A DNA stretch of 60,038 nucleotides from Sphingopyxis sp. RIFCSPHIGHO2_12_FULL_65_19 (GTDB lineage: Bacteria; Pseudomonadota; Alphaproteobacteria; Sphingomonadales; Sphingomonadaceae). This document shows positions 1-7,014 of this stretch, in pieces. Under the pieces are notes generated by a model. The model was not told the origin of the DNA and did no database searches. It saw nothing but the letters and a program-made list of their open reading frames with translations. Position numbers and translations under genes: made by a program. Positions within the stretch are counted from its first letter, which is position 1; each line of letters opens with the position of its first letter. The stretch spans positions 10,036-70,073 of the forward strand of contig NZ_MIAM01000069.1 of NCBI RefSeq assembly GCF_001830555.1. The letters are read 5' to 3'.

Positions 1-167
1 AGCTCCCCGAGCCGCGCCGCGAGCGCGTCAAGCGGCGCCCGATTGCGCGCCGCGAGGGTGAGTGCGAAGCCTGCTTCGCGTGCAGCCAGTTCGGCGAGCC
101 GGCTGCCGAACACACCTGTAGCGCCGATGATGAGGACGCGCAGATCAGCCCTCGCGGAACAGCGCAT
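1..167 (-). CDS. Saccharopine dehydrogenase-like NAD(P)-binding protein, N-terminal fragment
   Basis: Only the first 55 codons are in the window; the gene runs off the left edge. The visible part has a hydrophobic beta strand followed by the dinucleotide-binding loop GATGVFGS (residues 15-22) and a helix, which is the start of a Rossmann fold of the saccharopine dehydrogenase or NmrA type. The ATG at 167 overlaps the last 23 bases of the DUF4166 gene, so the two are translationally coupled. In other bacteria these two domains occur side by side or fused, which supports a joint function. Substrate unknown; the exact start is uncertain, since it could lie just downstream at a non-ATG codon. Confidence 0.7.
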   Translation of the reverse strand, partial: MRCSARADLRVLIIGATGVFGSRLAELAAREAGFALTLAARNRAPLDALAARLGE

Positions 168-819
168 GCTGACTCACGACCTTGCCGAACAGCGGGTGCG
201 TCAGCTTGAGGTCAAAGGCAAAGCGGCCAGACCCGAGATGCTGGTGCGTCACAACCGTCGTGCCGGGTGCGAGCCAGCGGGGGAGGCGAAAGCGGAAGCC
301 CGCCACCGGCCGCCAGAAATAATGGTCGGAGGTAAAGATCAGCGCGTCGGCCTCCGCCCTGACGGTCAGCGCCATGCCGAACCCGCCGCCGATATGCTCT
401 TCGAGCCCGGTCGGGCCGGCAAAGCTTTTCGCGCTGTGGATCACCTGCGGATAGCCGCGCGAGCGTCCATAGAGCCGCGTCCAGCATTGGCCGCCGCTCG
501 CGCGATCCTCGCTGACCGCGACGGCAGCGGGGTCGGGCCCGCTGGATTCCGTCGGCAGCGGTGCGCCGATCAGGCGGCAGAACTGTGCGAGGAGCCAGCC
601 GGCGACGGACAGGCGCGTCCAGACGATTTCGCCGCTGTAGGCAGCGACTGCCCGCCCGGTGAGGCGTTTGGAAAAACGGTTGCGGACGTCGGCGGGTAGC
701 GCGTCCCACGCGGCGCCGGGGAAGAGGCGGCGGAAACGATAGTCGTAGAGCGCGTCATCGCCGCATGCCGACAGGGCGGGGACCGCTTCGACCGGCTTAC
801 GCTGCACACCGCCCCACAT
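145..819 (-). CDS. DUF4166 domain-containing protein
   Basis: 224 residues matching the DUF4166 family: an N-terminal FRRLFPGAAWDALPADVRNRF region and a beta-rich C-terminal half with GGGFGMAL, SDHYFWR and the closing FDLKLTHPLFGKVV. There is no signal peptide or membrane segment. The family has no known reaction; members often sit next to, or are fused to, saccharopine-dehydrogenase-like proteins, as here, where the downstream gene overlaps this one. The gene starts 10 bases after the stop of the regulator at 830-1417, so the three genes form one operon read leftwards. Family assignment is firm, function is not. Confidence 0.82.
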   Translation of the reverse strand: MWGGVQRKPVEAVPALSACGDDALYDYRFRRLFPGAAWDALPADVRNRFSKRLTGRAVAAYSGEIVWTRLSVAGWLLAQFCRLIGAPLPTESSGPDPAAVAVSEDRASGGQCWTRLYGRSRGYPQVIHSAKSFAGPTGLEEHIGGGFGMALTVRAEADALIFTSDHYFWRPVAGFRFRLPRWLAPGTTVVTHQHLGSGRFAFDLKLTHPLFGKVVSQHALFREG

Positions 820-829
820 AGCCCGTCTC

Positions 830-1417
830 CTACCGCGCGTCCCCGTCGCTGTCTTTGCCGCGACCGGGCCGCCAGTTGATCAATTTCGTCACCCCGGCGC
901 CCAGCTTGATCAGTCGCATCAGCGCCGGTTTGGGCACGCTCAGCATCTCGTCGTGCCAGCGGCCCATCGTCGTGACGAAATCGAGCATGTCGGTGAGGCG
1001 GGCCTTGGCGGCCGCGCTCAACCCCGGATCGTCCGCCGCGCGCGCGACGCAGGCTTTCAGAGCCGCTTCGGCGGGATCGACCTCGCGCGCCTTGCGTCCC
1101 GCGGCGATGCGCGTGACCATTTCCCAGATATCCTTTTCGGCAGTGAAATGGTCGCGCCGGTCGCCAAGCAGGGGGACGCGTTCGATCAGCCGCCAGCCGA
1201 GCAGTTCCTTGATTGAATTGGACACGTTCGAGCGCGCGAGCCCGAGCATGTCGGCAATCTCCTCCGCATGGAGCGCGCGGTCCGAAATGAAAAGCAGTGC
1301 GTGGATCTGTGCCACCGAACGGTTAACGCCCCACTGCCCGCCGAGATTGCCCCAATGCAGGATAAACTCGGTAGCCGCGGGCGACAATCTTGATTCATTT
1401 TCCGATATTTCTGTCAT
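830..1417 (-). CDS. GbsR/MarR-type winged-helix transcriptional regulator
   Basis: 195 residues from the ATG at 1417. The winged helix lies near residues 35-100: VNRSVAQIHALLFISD, then the recognition region IADMLGLARSNVSNSIKEL and the wing ERVPLLGDRRDHF. This matches the GbsR/MarR-like family. An in-frame ATG at 1447 exists, but it would fall inside the -35 element of the promoter seen here, so I chose 1417. At that ATG the predicted transcript begins on the start codon (leaderless). A perfect 16-bp inverted repeat covers -10 to start codon, so the protein probably represses its own operon (DUF4166 and saccharopine-dehydrogenase-like genes). Ligand unknown. Confidence 0.85.
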   Translation of the reverse strand: MTEISENESRLSPAATEFILHWGNLGGQWGVNRSVAQIHALLFISDRALHAEEIADMLGLARSNVSNSIKELLGWRLIERVPLLGDRRDHFTAEKDIWEMVTRIAAGRKAREVDPAEAALKACVARAADDPGLSAAAKARLTDMLDFVTTMGRWHDEMLSVPKPALMRLIKLGAGVTKLINWRPGRGKDSDGDAR

Positions 1418-1434
1418 AACAGAAATATCGGAAA
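1399..1434. promoter_or_regulatory. Perfect 16-bp inverted repeat, likely operator of the GbsR/MarR-type regulator
   Basis: Left arm TTTCCGATATTTCTGT at 1399-1414 and its exact complement at 1419-1434 are separated by the four bases CATA, which hold the start codon of the regulator on the minus strand. The palindrome overlaps the predicted -10 box and start site. That arrangement is typical of an autorepressor operator; binding itself is inferred. Confidence 0.75.
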
Positions 1435-1452
1435 TAATTGCACACATGTCAA
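1417..1452 (-). promoter_or_regulatory. Sigma70-like promoter of the GbsR-DUF4166 operon (leaderless)
   Basis: On the minus strand a perfect -35 TTGACA (1452-1447) is followed after 17 bases by GATATT (1429-1424). The A of the ATG at 1417 is the seventh base after the -10 box, so transcription would begin at or next to the start codon and leave no room for a ribosome binding site. Confidence 0.65.
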
Positions 1453-1547
1453 GCCGCGTTGCGGGCGGTGTCCTCGATGGGAGGTGGCGCCGTTTCATCG
1501 TTTCGCCGAACGCGATCGGGGGTGTGCGGCGCGGGTTCAGTGAGGGA

Positions 1548-1566
1548 CCCCGGACGAGGTCCGGGG
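1548..1566. terminator. Hairpin downstream of the oxygenase gene
   Basis: CCCCGGAC and GTCCGGGG form a perfect 8-bp stem around GAG, 12 bases after the stop of the minus-strand gene at 1578-2522. No T-run follows on the minus strand, so it may be a processing hairpin or a half copy of the palindromic repeat seen at 52198-52270, whose core is similar. Confidence 0.4.
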
Positions 1567-1577
1567 ATGGCGCGGTC

Positions 1578-2522
1578 CTATTTCTTCAACCCGATCTCGC
1601 GCAGCCGCTGTTGCAGATAGTCGTCAGCGGTGATCGGCGTCGGATAGAGGTTGGGGTGCGCCGCGTCGATGCAGCTTTCGAGCGTTTCGATCGGGTAGTC
1701 CGAGCGAAAGTGCAGAAAGAAGGGCATCGAATAGCGCGCGACGCTCGCCCGTCCTGCGTCGGGGTTGCGGACGCGGTGCGTGGTCGAGGGCAGCTTGTTG
1801 TTGGTGAGCCGTTGTAGCATGTCGCCGACATTGACCGCCATCGCCCCCGGCGGCGGTGACACCGGAAGCCAGCTGCCGTCCTTGTCGAGGATTTCAAGTC
1901 CCGCCTCTTCGGCGCCGAGCAGCAGGGTGATCGTGTTGATGTCCTCATGCGCCTCGGCGCGGATGCCCTTTGCGGGGGCTTCGACGGGGGGATAGTGCAG
2001 CAGGCGCATCACGCTGTTGCCGTCGGCGACCGTGTCGTCGAAGAAATCGGGGGCGAGCCCGAGATAGCGCGCGATGCCTGAGAGCAGGCGTCCGCCGACG
2101 CGATCGAATTCGGCGAAGAGCTTGTCATAAGCGGTGCGGAAACCCTCAACCTCGGTCGGCCAGATATTGTTCGGCTGTTGCGCGGCCAGGCGGTGACCGG
2201 CGGGCAGGTCGCGCCCGACGTGCCAGAATTCCTTGAGGTCGACTTCCTTCGCACCCTTGGCGATCTCGGTCCCGAACGGCGTATAGCCGCGCGCGCCGCC
2301 ACCGCCCGCAATATGATAGGCGCGCTTCGTCTCCTCGGGCAGCGCGAAGAAAGCCTTTGCCTTGGCCCAGGCTTCGTCGATCAGCGCGGGGTCGATGCCG
2401 TGGTCGGTGATCATCGCAAAGCCGAAGCGTTCAAACGACGCCCCGAAATCCTTTGCGAACTGATCGGCCGGGAGCGACATGGAAATAACGGGAACGGCAG
2501 CAGTCATGCGAACAAGGTCCAT
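1578..2522 (-). CDS. Isopenicillin N synthase-like Fe(II) dioxygenase
   Basis: 314 residues of the non-haem iron, 2-oxoglutarate-dependent oxygenase type. The N-terminal DIOX_N region (PVISMSLPADQFAKDF) precedes the catalytic double-stranded beta helix. Iron ligands are visible as HED (His192, Asp194) and His249 (STTHRV), with the cosubstrate-binding RYS at 263-265. Length and layout fit the isopenicillin N synthase-like family widespread in sphingomonads. Substrate cannot be told from sequence. A second ATG at 2507 (MTAAVPVISM) is an equally good start; neither has a strong Shine-Dalgarno sequence. It appears to be a single-gene unit ending at a GC-rich hairpin. Confidence 0.87.
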   Translation of the reverse strand: MDLVRMTAAVPVISMSLPADQFAKDFGASFERFGFAMITDHGIDPALIDEAWAKAKAFFALPEETKRAYHIAGGGGARGYTPFGTEIAKGAKEVDLKEFWHVGRDLPAGHRLAAQQPNNIWPTEVEGFRTAYDKLFAEFDRVGGRLLSGIARYLGLAPDFFDDTVADGNSVMRLLHYPPVEAPAKGIRAEAHEDINTITLLLGAEEAGLEILDKDGSWLPVSPPPGAMAVNVGDMLQRLTNNKLPSTTHRVRNPDAGRASVARYSMPFFLHFRSDYPIETLESCIDAAHPNLYPTPITADDYLQQRLREIGLKK

Positions 2523-2641
2523 TTGATAAAGGGGCGCCGCCGATGCGGCGCGTCATGAGTCGCGATTTAGGCGCTGTGCGTTCCCGGTTAAAGGGAAAAA
2601 GCCGGTTTCGCGGCGCCAATCGCTCGGCTAAGCCCGCGGGC

Positions 2642-3067
2642 ATGAGCAAACAATATTGGCTGATGAAATCCGAACCCGACGCTTATGCGTGGGACCAGCT
2701 GGTGCGCGACGGCACGGGCATCTGGGACGGCGTGCGCAACCACACCGCAAAGCTGAACATGATGGCGATGAAGGTCGGCGACCAGGCGCTTTTCTATCAC
2801 AGCAATATCGGAAAGGAATGCGTCGGGATCATGGAGATCACCGAGGCGAGCTTTCCCGATCCGACCGCCGACAAGGGTTCGCCCTGGGTCGTGGTGCGCG
2901 TTGCGCCGGTGCGTGCGCTTGCGCATCCGGTGACGCTCGCGGCGATCAAGGCCGATCCGAAACTGGCCGATATGGACCTGATCCGCCAGTCGCGGCTGTC
3001 GGTCGGGCGCGTGACGCCCGCCGAGTGGAGCCATATATTGAAAAAATCGGAAACCGCGGCGGGTTGA
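2642..3067 (+). CDS. EVE domain-containing protein
   Basis: 141 residues consisting of a single EVE domain, start MSKQYWLMKSEPDAYAW, then GIWDGVRNHTAKLNMMAMKVGDQALFYHS and SRLSVGRVTPAEW. EVE domains are PUA-like folds that in characterised cases recognise modified bases; the closest eukaryotic relative is THYN1. I chose the ATG at 2642 because the domain begins immediately there, although the frame stays open upstream to 2543. It stands alone between convergent neighbours, so the context gives no hint on its nucleic-acid target. Confidence 0.88.
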   Translation: MSKQYWLMKSEPDAYAWDQLVRDGTGIWDGVRNHTAKLNMMAMKVGDQALFYHSNIGKECVGIMEITEASFPDPTADKGSPWVVVRVAPVRALAHPVTLAAIKADPKLADMDLIRQSRLSVGRVTPAEWSHILKKSETAAG

Positions 3068-3082
3068 CCAGCGCCCTGCGCG

Positions 3083-3406
3083 TCAGCGCAGCTTTACCTG
3101 CAAATGCTTCGCCACCGACGGGTGGAGAGGATGGACGAATTCGCAGCCGTAGCTATTGCCATCGGCGCGCCGCACGATCGCCTCGAGCGGCTGGAGGCCG
3201 GGCAAGTTGACCCATACATGCTTGCCGACTTGCGGCCGGAAAAAGGTCACCATGCGAAAACCGGTCGACGACAGGTCGAACAGTTCGACGTCGAACGGGT
3301 TCAGTCCCGGTTCGCGGTAACGCGCGCGGGCCTGAACCGGCGCGCGTTCGGCGCGACGGGCAGAGGTGGCGGCCTTCCTGGCTTCGATGGTGCGATTCCC
3401 CAACAC
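3083..3406 (-). CDS. Single-domain PilZ protein, probable c-di-GMP receptor
   Basis: About 107 residues. The PilZ signature is complete: RxxxR in ARARYREPG and DxSxxG in DLSSTGFRM, followed by VGKHVWVNLPG and GCEFVHPL. I placed the start at GTG 3406 because AGGA lies 8 bases upstream and homologous proteins begin at about this point; a longer reading from a TTG at 3478 is possible but adds a low-complexity tail. It would bind cyclic di-GMP and act on an unknown partner. The other c-di-GMP gene here is the GGDEF-EAL-PilZ gene at 35786-37972, which is not adjacent. Confidence 0.8.
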   Translation of the reverse strand: MLGNRTIEARKAATSARRAERAPVQARARYREPGLNPFDVELFDLSSTGFRMVTFFRPQVGKHVWVNLPGLQPLEAIVRRADGNSYGCEFVHPLHPSVAKHLQVKLR

Positions 3407-3493
3407 GGTTTTGGTCCTGATGCTTATTCCAGATCGCCTCGCTTCTAAGGGCTCACTGGTTACCTCAAAGTGAAGCAATATGGTGAAGTTCCC

Positions 3494-4084
3494 CTATACA
3501 GGTGGTGCCTCGCCAACTGTCATCATGCGACCCGGAAAGGGCGCCGCGAGCGCCACCGCCGCGCGCCATTCGCCGTCGAGCCAGGTGGCATGGTCGTCGG
3601 GGTGCACGATCACGGGCATGGACTTGGCATTATGATAGGCGGCCAGCCGGTTCGGCTCGGTCGCGAGAATGGCAAAGCAGGGCCAGTCCTCGCCCTGACG
3701 GAGGATGCCCGCAAAGGCGAAAATCGGCCGCGACGGGACCGAAAACCACAGCTGGCGCCGCGTCCCGGCATCGCCCGTCCATTCGGCAAAAGCGGTGGCG
3801 GGGACAAGGCAGCGCAGTTCAGCGTGGCGAAGGGTCCCGATCCAGAAGGGACTTTGCAGGTTGCGGACGAGGGTGACCGGCCGGTCGCCCTGCGGCGGGG
3901 GCGGCACACCCCATAATCGCGGGCTCAGAAAACGGCGAGATCCGCCGCGCCCGTCGCTGACGATCACCGGCGCAGGGCGGCCCGGCGCGACATAGTCGCC
4001 CGTCCACGGGTCGTCACCCGCGTCGGCGCCGAACGCCGCGGCGGTCGCGCTCGCAGGCGCGTCGAGGCGATAAAGGCTGGTCAT
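3494..4084 (-). CDS. SRAP (YedK/HMCES-like) family protein lacking Cys2
   Basis: 196 residues of the SOS response-associated peptidase fold, which in active members forms a thiazolidine crosslink to abasic sites in single-stranded DNA through Cys2. Here the protein begins Met-Thr-Ser-Leu-Tyr-Arg-Leu, so the nucleophile is replaced by Thr. Other active-site parts are present: Asn in LVRNLQSPFW, Glu in TAFAEW, and His in YHNAKSMPVI. No in-frame upstream start would restore a cysteine. It is either a non-crosslinking binder or has a different activity. Monocistronic on the minus strand; the start at 4084 is the first residue of the conserved LYRL motif. Confidence 0.83.
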   Translation of the reverse strand: MTSLYRLDAPASATAAAFGADAGDDPWTGDYVAPGRPAPVIVSDGRGGSRRFLSPRLWGVPPPPQGDRPVTLVRNLQSPFWIGTLRHAELRCLVPATAFAEWTGDAGTRRQLWFSVPSRPIFAFAGILRQGEDWPCFAILATEPNRLAAYHNAKSMPVIVHPDDHATWLDGEWRAAVALAAPFPGRMMTVGEAPPV

Positions 4085-4152
4085 TGCGCGACGGTTGCGG
4101 CGTGCGGCGCGGCTGTCAATCGGGCAGAGCGGGCGGCTGGGTCAGCGCGCGA

Positions 4153-4326
4153 CTATTTGTCCCAAGGCGATTTTTCACCTTGGTCACGGGCCTGGTCGGC
4201 GCGAATTTCGTCGGCGGCGCGGTCGGCCGCGACGATCACGCCAGCGCCCATCATGCTGCAACTGACAAAGCCGAGGATGCTGAGGCAGCCGAGCCCCATC
4301 AGGACCGATCGAAGAATTTCACTCAT
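4153..4326 (-). CDS. Small single-pass membrane protein of unknown function
   Basis: 57 residues from the ATG at 4326, which has GGAG six bases upstream. Residues 8-32 form one hydrophobic segment (LMGLGCLSILGFVSCSMMGA), followed by a charged cytoplasmic or periplasmic tail ending EKSPWDK. A lipobox-like Cys lies within the helix but is not well placed for lipid attachment. No family recognised. It sits between arfB and the SRAP gene on the same strand, so it may be read with arfB. Confidence 0.6.
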   Translation of the reverse strand: MSEILRSVLMGLGCLSILGFVSCSMMGAGVIVAADRAADEIRADQARDQGEKSPWDK

Positions 4327-4383
4327 GTGCGGCTCCGCTTGCTGGACGCGCACAGGCCTAGGCGAAGTTTGTAAAAATGCCGT

Positions 4384-4785
4384 TTACTCTGTGCCGCGTA
4401 TCCGTCCGCGCCCGGCCTTAACCGTGCTGCGCGCCTTTTTGCTGTCGATGCGGCGGGCCTTTGCGGCCTTGCTCGGCTTGGTCTTGATGCGCCGTTCGGG
4501 ACGCACCAGCGCGGCGTCGATCAGTTCGGACAGCCGCGCGCGTGCGTCGGCGCGGTTCGCTTCCTGCGTGCGATACCGGCGCGCAAGAATGATGAGTTCG
4601 CCGTCGCCGGTCATTCGGCTGCCCGCCAACGTCTTCAGCCGCTTATAGGCGTCGGGGTCGAGCCCCAGCGCATAGACGTTGACGCGCAACTGGCACGCGG
4701 TCGCGACCTTGTTGACATTCTGACCGCCCGGCCCGGTGCCCGCGAGAAATTTCTCGCTGATCGCGCTGTCGGGCACGTCAGCCAC
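4384..4785 (-). CDS. arfB: Peptidyl-tRNA hydrolase ArfB (ribosome rescue)
   Basis: 133 residues. The release-factor catalytic loop GTGPGGQNVNKVAT is near residues 16-29, and the C-terminus is a Lys/Arg-rich tail (KTKPSKAAKARRIDSKKAR) that in ArfB inserts into the empty mRNA channel. This identifies ArfB/YaeJ, which frees stalled ribosomes by hydrolysing peptidyl-tRNA, instead of a true release factor, since codon-recognition domains are absent. I chose the GTG at 4785: it has GGAG seven bases upstream and overlaps the stop of the RluA-like gene by 8 bases, so the two are coupled. Confidence 0.9.
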   Translation of the reverse strand: MADVPDSAISEKFLAGTGPGGQNVNKVATACQLRVNVYALGLDPDAYKRLKTLAGSRMTGDGELIILARRYRTQEANRADARARLSELIDAALVRPERRIKTKPSKAAKARRIDSKKARSTVKAGRGRIRGTE

Positions 4786-5461
4786 GCGTCGGCTCCGCTC
4801 CCTCCGGCGCGGTGAAACCCAGCGCGAGGAAGGCGTCGGGGAAGGGCGCCTCGGCAATTATTGGCGGCTTGACGTCACGTTTTACCACCAGCCGCTCCGC
4901 GTGGAGCAGGGTGCGCGTTTTCGTGCCGCCGCGGCCATAGACGGGATCGCCGACGAGCGCGAAGCCAAGTCCTTCGAGCGCGTGGACGCGGAGTTGGTGG
5001 GTGCGCCCGGTTTCGGGTCGAAAACGGAGCAGCGCGCGGTCGCCGACGACCGCGAGCTTCTCCCAATGCGAAACCGACGGTTTGCCTTTCGGGTCGCCGA
5101 CCATCCGCCAGCCCTCTTCGGCGGTCGATATTTTAGACAGCGGCAGGTCGATCGTGCCGCCATCGCCGCGGGGCACGCCGTCGACGATCGCCAGATATTG
5201 TTTCTCGACCTCGCGGCCCTCGAACGCGCGGGTGAAACGGCCGTGCGCTTTGGGGTTGCGTGCAAGGAGCAGGCAGCCGGAGGTGTCGCGGTCGAGCCGG
5301 TGCACCGCGAGCGGCCAACGTTTGAAGCCGAACTTCAAAAGGTCGAGATGATTTTCGAGGCTGAGGCTGCCGTCGCGCGGGGCGTCGACCGGCAGGCCGG
5401 CGGGCTTGTCGATGACGAGAGCCTCGCCGTCGAGGAAAAGGACACGATCTGAAAGGAGCAT
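4778..5461 (-). CDS. RluA-family pseudouridine synthase
   Basis: 227 residues without an N-terminal S4 domain. The catalytic motif HRLDRDTSG (around residues 55-63) holds the Asp nucleophile, followed by KQYLAIVDG and the GRTHQLRVH motif, all typical of RluA/RsuA-superfamily enzymes that convert uridine to pseudouridine in rRNA or tRNA. The lack of an S4 domain and the size resemble RluA or TruC-like short members; the target site cannot be told. It overlaps arfB by 8 bases, linking an RNA-modification gene to a ribosome-rescue gene. Confidence 0.88.
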   Translation of the reverse strand: MLLSDRVLFLDGEALVIDKPAGLPVDAPRDGSLSLENHLDLLKFGFKRWPLAVHRLDRDTSGCLLLARNPKAHGRFTRAFEGREVEKQYLAIVDGVPRGDGGTIDLPLSKISTAEEGWRMVGDPKGKPSVSHWEKLAVVGDRALLRFRPETGRTHQLRVHALEGLGFALVGDPVYGRGGTKTRTLLHAERLVVKRDVKPPIIAEAPFPDAFLALGFTAPEGAEPTRG

Positions 5462-5485
5462 GGCGCGCTATAGGCGGGCCGCCGC

Positions 5486-6286
5486 TTAGTCGAAAGCGTA
5501 AACGTCCATCGCGAGCAGACCGTAGGTTACGCTGTGGTGCAGCCGTTCGGCCTTGAACGGTACCCCGCCCGCCCCCATCGCCACGAACAGCGGCAATATA
5601 TGGTCGGGCGTCGGGTGATTGTCGGCGCCGTGCGGCGCGCGTTCGACGCTGTGAAGCACATCGTCGATGGCGTCCGCCGCCATGCGGTCCGCCATCCAGT
5701 CGGTGAAATCGGTGACCCATGTCGGCGCGGGCGCGTCGATCGGCAGGCGCGCAGAGAATAGCGCGCGGAGATTGTGCGTGATGCTGCCCGATCCGATGAC
5801 GAGCACCCCATCGTCGCGAAGCGGGGCGAGCGCCTGGCCAAGCACATAATGCCATTCGGGCGAGGCGTTCGAGGCAATCGAGAGCTGAACGACCGGGATG
5901 TCGGCGTCAGGGTAGATGAGGGAGAGCGGCACCCATGCGCCATGGTCGAGCCCGCGTTCCGGATCGGCGGTGAGGGCAAGGCCATGGCGGGCGAGCAATT
6001 CGACGACGCGGCTCGCCAACGCCGGGTCGCCCGGAGCTGGATAGCGCATCGCGAAAAGTTCGTCGGGAAAGCCACCGAAATCGTGGATCGTCGCCGGGGC
6101 GGGCGATGCGGTGACGGTCGCGCGGCCGCCCTGGTAGGCGGCATCATGATGCGCCGACACGATGAGGACCGCACGCGGGGGCAGGAGCTGGGTACCCAGC
6201 CCGGCGAGAAAATCCCGCGCCGGGCTGGGCTCGAGCGCCATCATCGGCGAGCCATGCGAAAGGAATAGGCTCGGAAGACGGCGCAT
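5486..6286 (-). CDS. Class III extradiol dioxygenase (DODA/YgiD-like, LigB fold)
   Basis: 266 residues of the LigB superfamily. Metal-binding residues are visible in SLFLSHGSP (His near residue 10), SAHHDAA and GSGSITHNL, a pattern typical of 4,5-DOPA dioxygenase-like YgiD proteins. The natural substrate of bacterial members is usually unclear. It starts 4 bases after the azoreductase stop, and the pirin gene lies upstream on the same strand, so the three form one operon facing a LysR regulator. This suggests a role in redox handling of aromatic or quinone compounds, which is inference. Confidence 0.87.
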   Translation of the reverse strand: MRRLPSLFLSHGSPMMALEPSPARDFLAGLGTQLLPPRAVLIVSAHHDAAYQGGRATVTASPAPATIHDFGGFPDELFAMRYPAPGDPALASRVVELLARHGLALTADPERGLDHGAWVPLSLIYPDADIPVVQLSIASNASPEWHYVLGQALAPLRDDGVLVIGSGSITHNLRALFSARLPIDAPAPTWVTDFTDWMADRMAADAIDDVLHSVERAPHGADNHPTPDHILPLFVAMGAGGVPFKAERLHHSVTYGLLAMDVYAFD

Positions 6287-6290
6287 CGGT

Positions 6291-6887
6291 TCAGGCAGCC
6301 TGCTTCAGCTCGCCGATCGCGGCGATCGCGCGGTTCAGTGCTCCGCCGTCCATCATCTGCTGATCGGCGGCGATGATCGAAACATCGGTGATGCCGACAA
6401 AGCCGAGGACGTGGCGCAGATAGCCGGTGGCGAAATCATAGTCGCTGCCGACCGGGACGCCGCCCGATGCCACGACCAGATAGGCCTTCTTGCCCTTAAG
6501 CAGGCCTTCGGGACCGGCTTCGGTATAACGGAAGGTGCGGCGAGCGCGGGCGATCAGGTCGATCCAGGCCTTGAGCGATGCGGGGATCGCGAAATTATAG
6601 ACCGGGACGCCGATGACGATCGTGTCGGCGGCTTCCAGTTCGGCGATCAGTTCGTCCGAGCTGGCAAGCGCGGCGCGCTGTTCTTCGCTGCGGTCGGCAT
6701 CGTCGGTGAAATTGGCGCCGACCCAGCTTTCGGTCAGTAGCGCGGGCGGGGTGAGCGCGAGGTCGCGGTGGACCACATTGGCGCCGTAGCCCTGTTCGAT
6801 CAGCTGGTTCACGAGCTGGTCGGCGAGCTGGCGCGTGGTGGACCCACTGGTGCGGGCGCTGGCGTCGATACGAAGGATATTGGTCAT
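6291..6887 (-). CDS. azoR: FMN-dependent NADH:quinone/azo reductase AzoR
   Basis: 198 residues from the ATG at 6887 (AAGGAG seven bases upstream). It has the flavodoxin-like fold of AzoR: ILRIDASARTSGSTTRQLAD at the N-terminus binds the FMN phosphate, PVYNFAIPASLKAWIDLIARARRTF forms the isoalloxazine-binding region, and VVASGGVPVGSDYDFATGYLRHVLGFVG is the family signature. AzoR reduces quinones and azo dyes with NADH. It lies between a pirin gene (127 bases upstream, with two hairpins in the gap) and an extradiol dioxygenase-like gene (4 bases downstream). Confidence 0.9.
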   Translation of the reverse strand: MTNILRIDASARTSGSTTRQLADQLVNQLIEQGYGANVVHRDLALTPPALLTESWVGANFTDDADRSEEQRAALASSDELIAELEAADTIVIGVPVYNFAIPASLKAWIDLIARARRTFRYTEAGPEGLLKGKKAYLVVASGGVPVGSDYDFATGYLRHVLGFVGITDVSIIAADQQMMDGGALNRAIAAIGELKQAA

Positions 6888-6930
6888 GGCATTGCTCCTT
6901 GGATTTGATGTGAGGGGAGGGAGAAGGGGG

Positions 6931-7004
6931 CCGCGAGCCACCCGCTTTTGGGGCGGCTCGCGGCGGGAGTGGGCCGCCGCCGGGGAGGGGGATGTCGGCG
7001 GCCC
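6931..7004. other. Two perfect 9-bp hairpins between pirin and azoR
   Basis: CCGCGAGCC (6931-6939) pairs with GGCTCGCGG (6955-6963), and GGGCCGCCG (6971-6979) pairs with CGGCGGCCC (6996-7004). Both lie in the 127-base spacer of the pirin-azoR operon. No T-run follows either stem on the minus strand, so full termination is less likely than partial attenuation or an mRNA-stability role. Confidence 0.5.
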
Positions 7005-7014
7005 AAGGGCTTCG

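Noticed and set aside
43..699. Plus-strand open frame at the left edge
   Set aside because: Shadow of the DUF4166 and saccharopine-dehydrogenase-like genes on the minus strand, which have clear family motifs.
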